From Fluviicoccus keumensis (lineage in GTDB: Bacteria > Pseudomonadota > Gammaproteobacteria > Pseudomonadales > Moraxellaceae): a stretch of 64,000 bases of DNA. The stretch lies in the NCBI RefSeq assembly GCF_004217445.1, contig NZ_SHKX01000012.1, forward strand, positions 496,001 through 560,000, given 5' to 3'. The notes under the pieces were generated by a model, which did no database searches, had not been told where the DNA came from, and worked only from the letters and a program-made list of their open reading frames with translations. Below are positions 1-9,052 of the stretch, one piece after another; position 1 is the first letter of the stretch, and every line of letters begins with the position of its first letter. The position numbers and the translations under genes are program-made.

Positions 1-27
1 CTCAAAACAAGAATCAGGAATACCGCG

Positions 28-744
28 ATGACGGCTTCATCGGGCATCAAATTTTTCAGCACGCCGCCGCATGCGTGCAGTTATCTGGACGACCGCAAGG
101 CAATCACGTTGTTTGCCGATCCTCAGGCGCCCATGAATAGCACGCTTTATGGTCAGCTCTCGCTGTACGGGTTCCGCCGCAGCGGCAACTATATCTATCG
201 ACCGCAATGCCAGGATTGTCAGGCCTGTATCCCTGTACGCATTCCGGTTGATGCTTTTGAGCCCAACCGCCAGCAACGCAAGACGAGAATGCGTAATGCT
301 GATGTTGAAATCACTTCAGTTAACGCGAACTTCGTTCAGGAACATTATGATTTATATGCAAAATATATTCATATAAGGCATGCGGACGGTGATATGTTCC
401 CTCCGTCCATTGCCCAGTATGTTTCTTTCCTTTTTTCCGATTGGTGCAATACGCGGCTGGTGGAGTTCCGGCATGACGGGAAACTGCTGGCGGTCGCGGT
501 CTGTGATTTCCTGCGCAACGGGCTTTCAGCGGTGTACACTTTCTACGACCCCGAGGAAGAAAAGCGGAGTCTCGGTACGCTGGCGGTTCTCTGGCAAATC
601 GGTGAAGCAATCCGGCTGGGCTTGCCCTATGTGTACTTGGGCTACTGGGTGCAGGAAAGCCCCAAGATGGCTTACAAGACCCGCTTCCAGCCGTTGGAGG
701 CTTTCATGTATCAGCGCTGGCAGGAGCTGCCTCCCGACGCCTGA
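28..744 (+). CDS. bpt: Aspartate/glutamate leucyltransferase (bacterial protein transferase)
   Basis: 238 residues, the usual length of the Bpt/ATE family. These enzymes transfer leucine from Leu-tRNA to proteins starting with Asp or Glu, marking them for ClpS/ClpAP degradation in the cytoplasm (N-degron pathway). Seen: an N-terminal segment with the family's CxxCxxC cluster (CQDCQAC around residues 61-67), an aromatic YGFRRSGNYIYRP block before it, and the C-terminal YVYLGYWV..PKMAYK..F.PLE signature. The ATG follows an AGGA eight bases upstream. The gene usually sits after aat, which would lie outside the window on the left; the gene 12 bases downstream is unrelated. Confidence 0.95.
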   Translation: MTASSGIKFFSTPPHACSYLDDRKAITLFADPQAPMNSTLYGQLSLYGFRRSGNYIYRPQCQDCQACIPVRIPVDAFEPNRQQRKTRMRNADVEITSVNANFVQEHYDLYAKYIHIRHADGDMFPPSIAQYVSFLFSDWCNTRLVEFRHDGKLLAVAVCDFLRNGLSAVYTFYDPEEEKRSLGTLAVLWQIGEAIRLGLPYVYLGYWVQESPKMAYKTRFQPLEAFMYQRWQELPPDA

Positions 745-756
745 CGAAGTGAGCGC

Positions 757-1995
757 ATGGATATTCATACCTTTCAGATCCTAGCGGTAGCCATCGGCCT
801 TGGCCTGCTGGTCGGCCTTCAGCGTGAGCGGGCCGCGGCGGAAGTTGCCGGGATCCGCACTTTTCCCCTGATTACGGTTTCCGGAACCCTGAGCGGATTG
901 TTGGCCGAACATTTCGGCGGCTGGATCCTGGGCGCGGGCATCGCTTCCATGACGGCGCTGGTGATCAGCGCCAGCATCATCAAGCAGCGCAAGTCCTACG
1001 ACCCCGGCCTGACGACGGAGGTTGCCGGTCTGGTCATGTATTGCCTGGGTGCCTATCTTTGCATCGGTAGCATGGGGATCGCCGTGGTATTGGGCGGTCT
1101 GGTCGCTGTTTTGTTGCAGTTGAAAGACTACCTTCATGAGTCCGTGCGCAAGATGGGCGATCATGATATCCACGCCATCATGCGTTTCACCGCCATTGCC
1201 CTGGTGATCCTGCCGCTGTTGCCCGATGAGAACTTTGGCCCGTACAGCGTGCTCAATCCTTTTGATATCTGGCGAATGGTGGTCATCATTGTCGGAATCA
1301 GCCTGTTTGGTTACGCCGCTTACAAGCTTTTCCGGGAAACGGCCGGCACGCTCTTGGCCGGACTGATTGGCGGTCTTATTTCCAGTACGGCAACCACCGT
1401 GTCCTATGCCCGTCGCACCAAAGGGGCTCCCGAAGCCAGTTCGCTGGCGGCGCTTGCCATCATGCTGGCGTCTACCGTGGCTTTTTTGCGAATCACGCTC
1501 GTGTTCACCGTCATCGCCCCCAAACAGGCTGTCGCCCTCACCCCGCCCTTACTGGTGATGTTCCTGCTGATGTCGGTCATTTCCGCCCTGATGTATTTTC
1601 AACGCAGCGGCGAAGCGACCGAAATGCCTGAGCAGGAAAATCCGACTGAACTTGGCAGCGCTATTTTCTTCGGGGCGCTGTATGCCGGGATTCTGCTGGC
1701 GGTGGCCGCTACCCGTGATTATCTGGGCGAAAGCGGTTTGTACCTGATCGCCACGATCTCCGGATTGACGGATGTAGATGCCATCACCCTCTCCACCGGC
1801 CGTCTGGTAAGTCAGACCCTGCTGGAGCCTGAAACCGGCTGGCGACTGGTGCTGACGGCCGCCATTTCCAACCTGGCCTTCAAAGCTGCCGCCACGGCCA
1901 TCCTTGGCGATCGCAGCCTCTTCAAGCGTATCGGCGTCGCCTTCGGAATGGCTTCTGTCGGCGGCCTGGCCCTGATCCTGGCCTGGCCTGCCTGA
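757..1995 (+). CDS. MgtC/SapB-type membrane protein with DUF4010 domain
   Basis: 412-residue polytopic inner-membrane protein. The first ~130 residues match the MgtC/SapB pattern (an LGLLVGLQRERAA motif near residue 20, then GIRTFPLI). The rest is the DUF4010 half, with many hydrophobic helices and the conserved G.TDVDAITLS segment near residues 330-340. Substrate and role are unknown; MgtC relatives are linked to Mg2+ limitation and acid stress, but that cannot be carried over from sequence alone. It starts 12 bases after bpt, behind a GAAGTGAG ribosome-binding site, so it is probably cotranscribed with it. Confidence 0.85.
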   Translation: MDIHTFQILAVAIGLGLLVGLQRERAAAEVAGIRTFPLITVSGTLSGLLAEHFGGWILGAGIASMTALVISASIIKQRKSYDPGLTTEVAGLVMYCLGAYLCIGSMGIAVVLGGLVAVLLQLKDYLHESVRKMGDHDIHAIMRFTAIALVILPLLPDENFGPYSVLNPFDIWRMVVIIVGISLFGYAAYKLFRETAGTLLAGLIGGLISSTATTVSYARRTKGAPEASSLAALAIMLASTVAFLRITLVFTVIAPKQAVALTPPLLVMFLLMSVISALMYFQRSGEATEMPEQENPTELGSAIFFGALYAGILLAVAATRDYLGESGLYLIATISGLTDVDAITLSTGRLVSQTLLEPETGWRLVLTAAISNLAFKAAATAILGDRSLFKRIGVAFGMASVGGLALILAWPA

Positions 1996-2118
1996 TTCAA
2001 AAGCTGCATTTCCCTCTCCGCTAAAAATACCGAGCAAGCGATAGCTTTTTCGCGCTAACTCTTTTATCGTATGCCAAACATTTTGGACGCTTGTACAACA
2101 AACTGACGAGGCATGACG

Positions 2119-3297
2119 ATGACTGCACTGGCTGGATTGAAAGTTCTGGATTTTACGGGCCTGCTGCCCGGTCCTTTCGGCACCCGCGTGCTGGCGGATA
2201 TGGGCGCAATGGTGTTGCGTGTGGAAGCCCCGACCCGGCCGGACATGGTCCGGATCATGCCTCCGTTCGACAGTAACGGCCTGTCATCCTGCCATGCCAG
2301 CCTGAACCGGAATAAAAGCGGTATCGCGATTGACCTGAAGACAGCGGAAGGCATCGAGATCGTGCGCAATCTGGTGAAGGAATACGACATTGTGGTGGAG
2401 CAATTCCGTCCCGGCGTCATGTCGCGGCTAGGGATCGGCTACGAGGAATTGAAAGTCATCAATCCGAAACTGATTTACTGCGCCATTACCGGCTATGGCC
2501 AGAACGGCATCTACAAGAACCGCGCGGGTCACGATCTGAACTATCTGGCCATTGCGGGCATCATGGATTACACCGGTCGTCAGGATGCAGGCCCTCTGCC
2601 CTTGCCGATTCAGGCCGCCGATATCACTGGCGGGCTTTATGCGGTCAACGGTATTCTGGCGGCAGTCATTCATCGCATGAAAACCGGCGAGGGTCAGTTT
2701 GTGGATGTTTCATTGACGGACGCTGCGTTCAGCCTGCAGGCCCTGACAGCCCCGCCCGCCCTGGTCGGCAATGACCAGCCCAAGCCGGAAACGGATGGCC
2801 TGAATGGCGGCTCGTTCTATGACTGCTACCGCACCTCGGACAGCCGTTTCCTCAGCATTGCCGGATTGGAGCCCCAATTCTTCTCGGGTTTCTGCATGGC
2901 GATCGGCCAGCCGGAACTGATTCCGCTCGGTATCAGCAAGGATCCGGCCACGGTGCATCAGGTCAAGACCGCCATTCGCGATATCATCCTGCAAAAGACG
3001 CTGGCGGAATGGAATACCCTGTTCTCGGCCATGGATGTCTGTGTTGAGCCCGTACTGACCTTTGCCGAAGCCTGCGAACATCCGCAGATCAAGGCGCGCA
3101 ATATGGTAGTGGATGTCCCCATGGCCAATGGCGAAACGCAGCGGCAGATCGGCTGCCCGGTCGTTTTCAGCGCCACTCCCGTTCAGTACATCCTGTCCGG
3201 CGGACATTTGGGCGCCGAAAGCGATATCGTTTTGCAAGGTCAGGGCTATTCGACCGATCAGGTGGCTGATCTGAAAAAGCGCGGTGTAATCGCCTGA
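2119..3297 (+). CDS. CaiB/BaiF family CoA-transferase, alpha-methylacyl-CoA racemase-like
   Basis: About 392 residues. Family III CoA-transferase fold, with LKVLDFTGLLPGPFGTRVLADMG at the N-terminus and NRNKSGIAIDLK near residue 65. The AGHDLNYLA block carries a His-Asp pair (about H138-D139), which is the catalytic pair of alpha-methylacyl-CoA racemases rather than the lone Asp of formyl-CoA transferases. It may therefore epimerise 2-methyl-branched acyl-CoAs; a transferase role is not excluded. An ATG six bases upstream (2113) is also in frame, but the GAGG at 2108-2111 is correctly spaced only for the ATG at 2119. It stands alone between a membrane protein and an acyltransferase. Confidence 0.85.
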   Translation: MTALAGLKVLDFTGLLPGPFGTRVLADMGAMVLRVEAPTRPDMVRIMPPFDSNGLSSCHASLNRNKSGIAIDLKTAEGIEIVRNLVKEYDIVVEQFRPGVMSRLGIGYEELKVINPKLIYCAITGYGQNGIYKNRAGHDLNYLAIAGIMDYTGRQDAGPLPLPIQAADITGGLYAVNGILAAVIHRMKTGEGQFVDVSLTDAAFSLQALTAPPALVGNDQPKPETDGLNGGSFYDCYRTSDSRFLSIAGLEPQFFSGFCMAIGQPELIPLGISKDPATVHQVKTAIRDIILQKTLAEWNTLFSAMDVCVEPVLTFAEACEHPQIKARNMVVDVPMANGETQRQIGCPVVFSATPVQYILSGGHLGAESDIVLQGQGYSTDQVADLKKRGVIA

Positions 3298-3403
3298 CGC
3301 CAGACGGTTATGACCTCTGGCAGTGCGAGGGTTGCGGCCCCATCCGCAACCCCATACCATACTGTTCTTTGCACGCACTGCCGGAGTGCCAAACGGGGAC
3401 GTC

Positions 3404-4294
3404 ATGCTGGGATTCCTGCCTGCGCCGATTCTGGGGCTAGTAACGCTAACACTGCTGATTATCAATACAGCCATACATGCCGGACTGATCACCGTCGGCA
3501 TGCCGCTGAAGGTGTTTCTTCCCCATTGGAACAAGCCGCTGACCCGATTTTTCATCCTGGTGGCGGAAAACTGGGCTGTCCTGAACAAGAAGCTGATGCA
3601 ACTGCTGCCTCCCATCGAATGGCACGTGGATATTCCGGAAGAACTTGATTATCGCAGCAACTATTTTCTGGTCAGTAACCACCAAAGCTGGATTGACGTG
3701 ATTGTCCTGTTTTCGGTATTCAGCAAGCGCATTCCCTTCATCCGTTTTTTCACCAAGCAGGAATTACTGTGGATTCCCCTGTTGGGCATGGCGCTGGTGG
3801 CGATGGATTTCCCCTTCATGAAGCGCTATTCCAAGGACTTTCTGGCCAGAAAGCCGCATCTGCGCGGTAAGGATATTGAAACCACGCGCAACTCCTGCAC
3901 CCGGATCAGCCGCCACCCTTTCGCCATTCTCAATTTCCTTGAAGGAACACGGTACACCCCTGAAAAACACCGTCGGCAGGACTCGCCCTATATTCATTTG
4001 CTCAAACCCAAGTCAGCCGGCGTCGCTTTCGCTTTCGCCGCTCTGGGTCCGGAAATGAAAAATCTGCTCGATGTGACCATTCTTTACCCCGAAGGCCGTC
4101 CAAGTTTCGTCGACTTCTGGTCAGGACGTGTCAGGCGGGTTATTGTATCCACCAAGATCAGGTCGATTCCGGTTGCCTATACACAAGGCGATTACGAAAA
4201 CGATCCGATATTCCGCGAAGAGTTTCAGGGATGGATATCCCGCATCTGGCAGGAAAAAGACTTGCTGATGAGCGACCTTAATCAGCGGACCTGA
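3404..4294 (+). CDS. PlsC-type 1-acyl-glycerol-3-phosphate acyltransferase-like (YihG family)
   Basis: 296 residues from the ATG at 3404, which has a GGGGA directly upstream; the 27 in-frame codons before it look non-coding. Seen: a hydrophobic N-terminal segment, the acyltransferase box NHQSWID (HX4D), KQELLWIPLLG, the FLEGTR glycerol-phosphate binding motif, and a TILYPEGRP block. The longer YihG-like subgroup of membrane acyltransferases fits better than canonical PlsC in length and C-terminus. It probably acylates a lysophospholipid or related lipid at the inner membrane. Exact substrate unknown. Confidence 0.85.
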   Translation: MLGFLPAPILGLVTLTLLIINTAIHAGLITVGMPLKVFLPHWNKPLTRFFILVAENWAVLNKKLMQLLPPIEWHVDIPEELDYRSNYFLVSNHQSWIDVIVLFSVFSKRIPFIRFFTKQELLWIPLLGMALVAMDFPFMKRYSKDFLARKPHLRGKDIETTRNSCTRISRHPFAILNFLEGTRYTPEKHRRQDSPYIHLLKPKSAGVAFAFAALGPEMKNLLDVTILYPEGRPSFVDFWSGRVRRVIVSTKIRSIPVAYTQGDYENDPIFREEFQGWISRIWQEKDLLMSDLNQRT

Positions 4295-4324
4295 CAATAA
4301 CTAACGAATAATCAAGGCGTTACT

Positions 4325-7144
4325 ATGGGTATTGCAGATATTTTCAAGCGCTGGCTGGGGCTGTCCGACGCTAAACCGCAACCAACACCCGTCAAGCCGT
4401 CCGGCCGCACCCCGCCTCCTCCCAAAAGTGCGCCCCGCCCTGATCTCAAAGAGTTGGCCAAGACCAAGGAAGCCCAGCAGCGTCAGAATGCGCTTCAGTC
4501 GACGGCCAATGTCGGTCAGCTGATCCAGAAGCATCGAATGAGCGGCGCGGCCGCCCGTAAAACGATTGAACAGCGCTTGGGCGAACTGCTGGTCGTCGAT
4601 AACGGCAATCCGGATTTTTTCAAGCTTCAGGATATTGACCGCTTACAGGCCTTCGCCCTGTTCGGCGCCACGCCTGAAATCCGCGAAAAAGCCCTGTCGC
4701 ATATTGACGATCAGAATGTGCTCGCCTCGATTGTCAGCGAGCACCCCAGTTCACGCATCCGCCAGCTGGCTGCCGCCCAGATTACTGATGAAACCCTGCT
4801 GGGTTTCGCCGCTGACGCCATCCGCCACAAGGACAAGGGTCTGTACAAGCAGATTCGCCACCGTCTTGATTCCGTGCATGCCGAAAGCAAGGCTCGCGAA
4901 CAGCAAACCCGGCATCTGGAAAAACTCTGTCACGATGCCGAAGCACAGAGCCGTATGGCGGTTTCTCCGCTTTATGCCGCCAAACTGATCAGCCTTGAAA
5001 AGCAATGGAAGGAAGCCGCGTCCAAGGCCGATTCCGGAATTACCCCGGAACTGCAAACCCGATTTGAGACGGCATTGCAATCCGCCCGTTTTGCCCTGGC
5101 GGAGGCAACCCGTGCTTCGGAGGCCGAAGTCAATGCCCGTCAGGAGCAGCATGACATCGTCGATGCGTTGCAGGCCCGGCTGGATGTCCTTGCCGAATCC
5201 GAGACCTGGATATCCCACGCTGAATTCCACGGCGTCTTTGCCCAACTTGAAGGGCGCTGGGCTGGAACCCTGCCGGTGGCGGCTCCTGAAAGTGGTCTTC
5301 GCCATCGTTACGAAGCGCTGACCAAAGATGCCCGCCAGCTGGATAAGCTGCTGGATCAGGCCGATGCCGTGCAGGGCGAGATAGCCGTTCTGGTTGCTGC
5401 GTTGGCCTCGCAACCGGATGACCAAGGCAACCTGAGTCGTTTGGCCGACCTGCTGAAGCCGTTGTCCCTGAACCGGCAATCGCGCGTGCCGCGCTTGCTG
5501 AAGACTGCCGCTGCCCTGGTCGAACAGGCGCAATTGCACGCCCCGCGCAAGAAAGCGCCGGCCCGTGCCGAAAAGGCCCAGAAGGCGCCCCGCGATCCCT
5601 CTCCGGAATTGCAGGCGTTGCTTGAGCGCTTGGCCGCCCAGGTTCAGGACGGGCATGTGCAGGAGGCCGAAAAGGTCCTCAAGGAAGCCCGGCAACTGGC
5701 CAAGAATGAAAAGATTAAAAGTGCTCTCCTCCAGGAACTGGGCGACGAGGTATACAAGCTGAAGGACTGGGCCAAATTCGCCATTATGCCCAAGAAGGAA
5801 GAACTGGTGCAGAAGATGACGGCGCTGGTTGATGCGCCTTCCGGCGACCTTTCCGCGCATCAGGAGGCAATCAAGCAGTTGCAGGCCGAATGGAATGCGC
5901 TGGGCAAGATGAATACCGAAGCCGAGCGCGCCTTGTGGAAGCAGTTCCAGGATATTGGCCAGAAGGCTTGGGAACCGGTCAAACAGCATCTTGATGAACA
6001 GAAGGCTCGCGAGGATGCCAATGCGGTTGCCAGAACAGCGCTCTGTGATGAATTGCAGCAGTATTTGGACAACATGCCGCCGGAAGTGAACTGGCAGCGT
6101 CATGTCGCCATTCTGCGCACAGCCCGTGAAGAATGGCAGCGTCACCACCCGGTCAGCGCCAAGGCGCATAAGCCGCTTCAGGCCCGCTTCTCCAGCATTA
6201 TCAATGCATTGGAAGATAAACTGCAGGCTGAATACCAGCAGCAGGAAGCCCGTAAGCTAGCACTGGTGCAGCAGGCGTCGGCTTTGCTGGATCAGGAGGA
6301 TATCCGCACCGCTTGCGAAACCGCCAAGCAATTGCAACAGGCCTGGAAGGAAACCGGATCTTGCGGTCATGCCCGCGATCAGAAGCTGTGGGAGGAGTTT
6401 CGTCAGCATTGTGACTCGCTCTTTGCCCGTCGCGAAGAGGCCAAGACCCAACACAAGGTCGAAGAGCAGGACATGGTTGATCAGGCATCCCGTTTGCTTG
6501 ATCAGATTGAAGAGGTAATGGGTTCTGACGACGGCAGCGAAGTTGCCGCCGCCCTGGTGGATGCCTTTGAGTCCTTGAGCCTGAATGTGCCCCGTGAGCA
6601 GCAGCAGCAGTTGCGCGCGCGTCTGAGCAGCATCCGCCAGCATCTTGATGTACAGCAGAAATCCGCTCAGAAAGCCGGTTTCCGCACCGATATCCAGTTG
6701 CTTGGCAAGCTGATGGAGTTTTGCCAAGCAGCTGAAGAGGCGGTGTTTGCCGGTGAACCTGCCGAACAACAACAAGGTTGGGATGCAGAGAGTCTGCCGA
6801 CGTCATTTGCCGAAGAGCTGGAAAAGCGCTGGGCCCACCTGCCCCGCACCCAGGACCTGGAGCCAGGCCAGCAGTTGACGCTGTTCAACCAGCATTGCCT
6901 GTTGCTGGAAATCCTGCTGGACTTGCCCAGCCCGGCGGAAGAACAGGACTTGCGTGTTTCCCGCCAGATGGCCTTGTTCAAACTGCAGCGCTATCCGAAG
7001 ACGGCTGAAGAAAAGCAGAAGCTGGTGCGCAAGACCTTGCGAGCCGCCATTGTCTGTCCCTGCCTCCCGGCAACCGAAAAAGTCTACGCCATGGAGCGTT
7101 TCGACCGCATCCTCGCCAGCGAAGCCTTCCTTAGCCTGTTTTAA
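4325..7144 (+). CDS. Large DUF349 coiled-coil protein
   Basis: 939 residues, almost entirely helical and rich in Gln, Ala, Glu and Lys. At least two or three DUF349 units are visible in the C-terminal half (for example QAEWNALGK...LWKQFQDIGQKAWEP at about 520-560, and QQAWKETGSCG...LWEEFRQHCDSLF at about 675-705). The first ~60 residues are Pro/Lys-rich. No enzyme motif is present. DUF349 proteins are poorly understood and probably act as cytoplasmic scaffolds; I infer no specific function. The start has AAGG at good spacing. It begins 30 bases after the acyltransferase and may be cotranscribed with it. Confidence 0.85.
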   Translation: MGIADIFKRWLGLSDAKPQPTPVKPSGRTPPPPKSAPRPDLKELAKTKEAQQRQNALQSTANVGQLIQKHRMSGAAARKTIEQRLGELLVVDNGNPDFFKLQDIDRLQAFALFGATPEIREKALSHIDDQNVLASIVSEHPSSRIRQLAAAQITDETLLGFAADAIRHKDKGLYKQIRHRLDSVHAESKAREQQTRHLEKLCHDAEAQSRMAVSPLYAAKLISLEKQWKEAASKADSGITPELQTRFETALQSARFALAEATRASEAEVNARQEQHDIVDALQARLDVLAESETWISHAEFHGVFAQLEGRWAGTLPVAAPESGLRHRYEALTKDARQLDKLLDQADAVQGEIAVLVAALASQPDDQGNLSRLADLLKPLSLNRQSRVPRLLKTAAALVEQAQLHAPRKKAPARAEKAQKAPRDPSPELQALLERLAAQVQDGHVQEAEKVLKEARQLAKNEKIKSALLQELGDEVYKLKDWAKFAIMPKKEELVQKMTALVDAPSGDLSAHQEAIKQLQAEWNALGKMNTEAERALWKQFQDIGQKAWEPVKQHLDEQKAREDANAVARTALCDELQQYLDNMPPEVNWQRHVAILRTAREEWQRHHPVSAKAHKPLQARFSSIINALEDKLQAEYQQQEARKLALVQQASALLDQEDIRTACETAKQLQQAWKETGSCGHARDQKLWEEFRQHCDSLFARREEAKTQHKVEEQDMVDQASRLLDQIEEVMGSDDGSEVAAALVDAFESLSLNVPREQQQQLRARLSSIRQHLDVQQKSAQKAGFRTDIQLLGKLMEFCQAAEEAVFAGEPAEQQQGWDAESLPTSFAEELEKRWAHLPRTQDLEPGQQLTLFNQHCLLLEILLDLPSPAEEQDLRVSRQMALFKLQRYPKTAEEKQKLVRKTLRAAIVCPCLPATEKVYAMERFDRILASEAFLSLF

Positions 7145-7215
7145 CGGTATGGGGTTCCGGTACCTAGTACCGGAACCCCATTCCAGCTCACTCTCATCAT
7201 TCCCGGATTATACGC

Positions 7216-8223
7216 ATGCCTATCCGCTGGCAAGCGCTCAGACAACACCGCGCCGAAGCTCCCTGGTTAGCGCTTGATTTCTTTGTTCTCCTGCTGATTG
7301 CCATCAATTTACTCTGGCTGTTGCTCGATACGCTGTTGCTCAACTCCGGCGCAGGGATGATGGTTCATTGGTATCGCCCCGATATCATCCCGGATTACCG
7401 GGCCAACTGGCATCACCTTGCCTTGCTATACGACACGCTGCTGACCGGTTTCCTGATCACCGAACTGCTGCTTCGTTGGGGAATTGCTGTTATCCGGCGT
7501 AGTTATCATCGCTGGTTTTTCTACCCTTTCATCCATTGGTATGATGTTCTGGGCATTATTCCCGGCCTTCAGGGCTTGCGATTGCTGCGGCTGGTTTCCA
7601 TTTTCTATCGTCTCAATCGCATGGGCCTGCTGGTCATCGGCACCGGACTGATCGAGACCGTCCAAAAATACTACAGTGTCATCCTGGAAGAGATTTCCGA
7701 CCGCATCGTGGTCAATGTACTGGATGGCGTGCAACGGGAAATCCGCTCGGGAGGCCCGGTTTCCGGCCAGGTGCGCGAGCGCATTCTTGACCCTCATCGC
7801 GAGGTGCTGGTGCAGTGGGTTTCGCGTCAGCTCAGTCATGTTGCCGCGCACAGCTATGCCAAACACGAACAGGCGCTGGCCGTATATCTTGAAGACGTCA
7901 CCGCTGAAGCCATACGGGAAAACCCCGAATGGCAGGCGCTTCGACGCCGCTTGCCGCTGATTGGCGGCCGTCTCGAACTCGAAATTCAGGAAATGGCCGG
8001 AAGTCTGGTCAACGGCATTGCCTCCCGCATCATCAGCGATCTGGGACAGCCTGATAACCCTGCCCTGGAAGTCATGGCGGGGTCGCTTTACGATAATTTC
8101 ACCCGCCCCGATCCCGAGGTGACGCAGGCTATCGAGCAAATCGCCCTCGAAGCCATTGACCTGGTCAAGGCGCAGGTAAGCGTCCAGCAATGGAAGCGTG
8201 ACGAAGCGTCAGCAAAATCGTAA
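7216..8223 (+). CDS. Uncharacterised membrane protein with voltage-sensor-like N-terminus
   Basis: 335 residues. Three or four hydrophobic segments occupy roughly residues 20-45, 70-95, 105-125 and 130-155. Between them are arginine-bearing stretches (GLRLLRLVSIFYRLNRMG at about 119-136) that recall the S3-S4 part of ion-channel voltage sensors. The remaining ~180 residues are soluble and helical (REIRSGGPVSGQVRERIL onward) with no pore or enzyme motif. I do not recognise a characterised family. The gene sits directly upstream of minCDE, but a candidate promoter lies between them, so a link to division is only positional. Confidence 0.6.
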   Translation: MPIRWQALRQHRAEAPWLALDFFVLLLIAINLLWLLLDTLLLNSGAGMMVHWYRPDIIPDYRANWHHLALLYDTLLTGFLITELLLRWGIAVIRRSYHRWFFYPFIHWYDVLGIIPGLQGLRLLRLVSIFYRLNRMGLLVIGTGLIETVQKYYSVILEEISDRIVVNVLDGVQREIRSGGPVSGQVRERILDPHREVLVQWVSRQLSHVAAHSYAKHEQALAVYLEDVTAEAIRENPEWQALRRRLPLIGGRLELEIQEMAGSLVNGIASRIISDLGQPDNPALEVMAGSLYDNFTRPDPEVTQAIEQIALEAIDLVKAQVSVQQWKRDEASAKS

Positions 8224-8241
8224 AAGGGTGTTCCGGAATGC

Positions 8242-8270
8242 TTGTTTTGGCAGGCAACTCGCAGTATCTT
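8242..8270 (+). promoter_or_regulatory. Candidate sigma-70 promoter of minCDE
   Basis: TTGTTT (8242-8247) and TATCTT (8265-8270) are separated by exactly 17 bases, about 60 bases before the minC ATG. Both hexamers are imperfect, so this is a prediction only. A short GCCCC/GGGGC hairpin follows in the leader at about 8289-8305. Confidence 0.45.
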
Positions 8271-8329
8271 GCGCCTTTCGATTCGAATGCCCCGGCTACA
8301 GGGGCGCATATACCAAGACGACTATACCT

Positions 8330-9022
8330 ATGGAAGAACAACGGGCCTTGCGCTTGATGGGTCGCATACTGACCCTTTCCCGGCTTAGAGTACAATCCGC
8401 TGACACCCAGGCCATTATTGAAGACCTGACCCAGCTGACCGTTGAAAACCCCAATCTCAAACAGGGTCTTCCCGTCATCATCGAATCGCAGATTGATCTT
8501 GATCTGTCGTGGCTGGTTAAAATACTGCGCAAGACCGGTTTGCAGGTGCTGGGCGTTTCGGACGGCATCCTGACTGCCCAGGCCTCGGCGCTGGAACTGC
8601 CGATCCTGCCTCCGGACCATACGCAGCCGCGCAACGTCAAGCCTGCCACTCCGGCGGCGAAACCCAATACGCCCGCCCCTGTATCCCTGCCTGCGCGCAT
8701 CATTACGGACCCTGTCCGCTCCGGCCAGCAGATTTACGCTGAACGCAGTGACCTTATCGTCATGGCGCCGGTCAGCCCGGGAGCCGAACTGATTGCCGAC
8801 GGTTGCATCCATGTTTACAACACCTTGCGTGGGCGCGCCATCGCAGGCGCAGCGGGAAATCCGGGTGCCCGCATCTTCTGCAAGAAAATGGAAGCGGAAT
8901 TGCTGGCCATTGCCGGCGTCTACATGGTGTCGGAACAAATTCCGACACAATTGCACGGCAAGGGTGTGCAGTGCTGGCTGTCGGAAGACAGTCATTTAGA
9001 GATAGAATCGCTCGATTATTAA
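8330..9022 (+). CDS. minC: Septum site-determining protein MinC
   Basis: 230 residues. MinC inhibits FtsZ ring assembly away from midcell and is brought to the membrane by MinD. The N-terminal domain (about 1-95) is followed by a Pro/Ala linker (about 97-125) and the C-terminal beta-helix domain (RSGQQIYAERSDLIVMAPVSPGAELIADGCIHVYNTLRGRAIAG, a near-perfect MinC_C signature, ending in GKGVQCWLSED). The ATG at 8330 begins the family-like sequence; codons upstream in the same frame read through unrelated DNA. It is first in minC-minD-minE, the order known from many proteobacteria. Confidence 0.95.
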   Translation: MEEQRALRLMGRILTLSRLRVQSADTQAIIEDLTQLTVENPNLKQGLPVIIESQIDLDLSWLVKILRKTGLQVLGVSDGILTAQASALELPILPPDHTQPRNVKPATPAAKPNTPAPVSLPARIITDPVRSGQQIYAERSDLIVMAPVSPGAELIADGCIHVYNTLRGRAIAGAAGNPGARIFCKKMEAELLAIAGVYMVSEQIPTQLHGKGVQCWLSEDSHLEIESLDY

Positions 9023-9052
9023 CACCACCTTTATGTTGGGGGAAATGGAACC

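Noticed and set aside
4751..6169. 472-codon minus-strand open frame opposite the DUF349 gene
   Set aside because: Leu/Gly/Gln-rich mirror of a biased coding region; no ribosome-binding site or family features.
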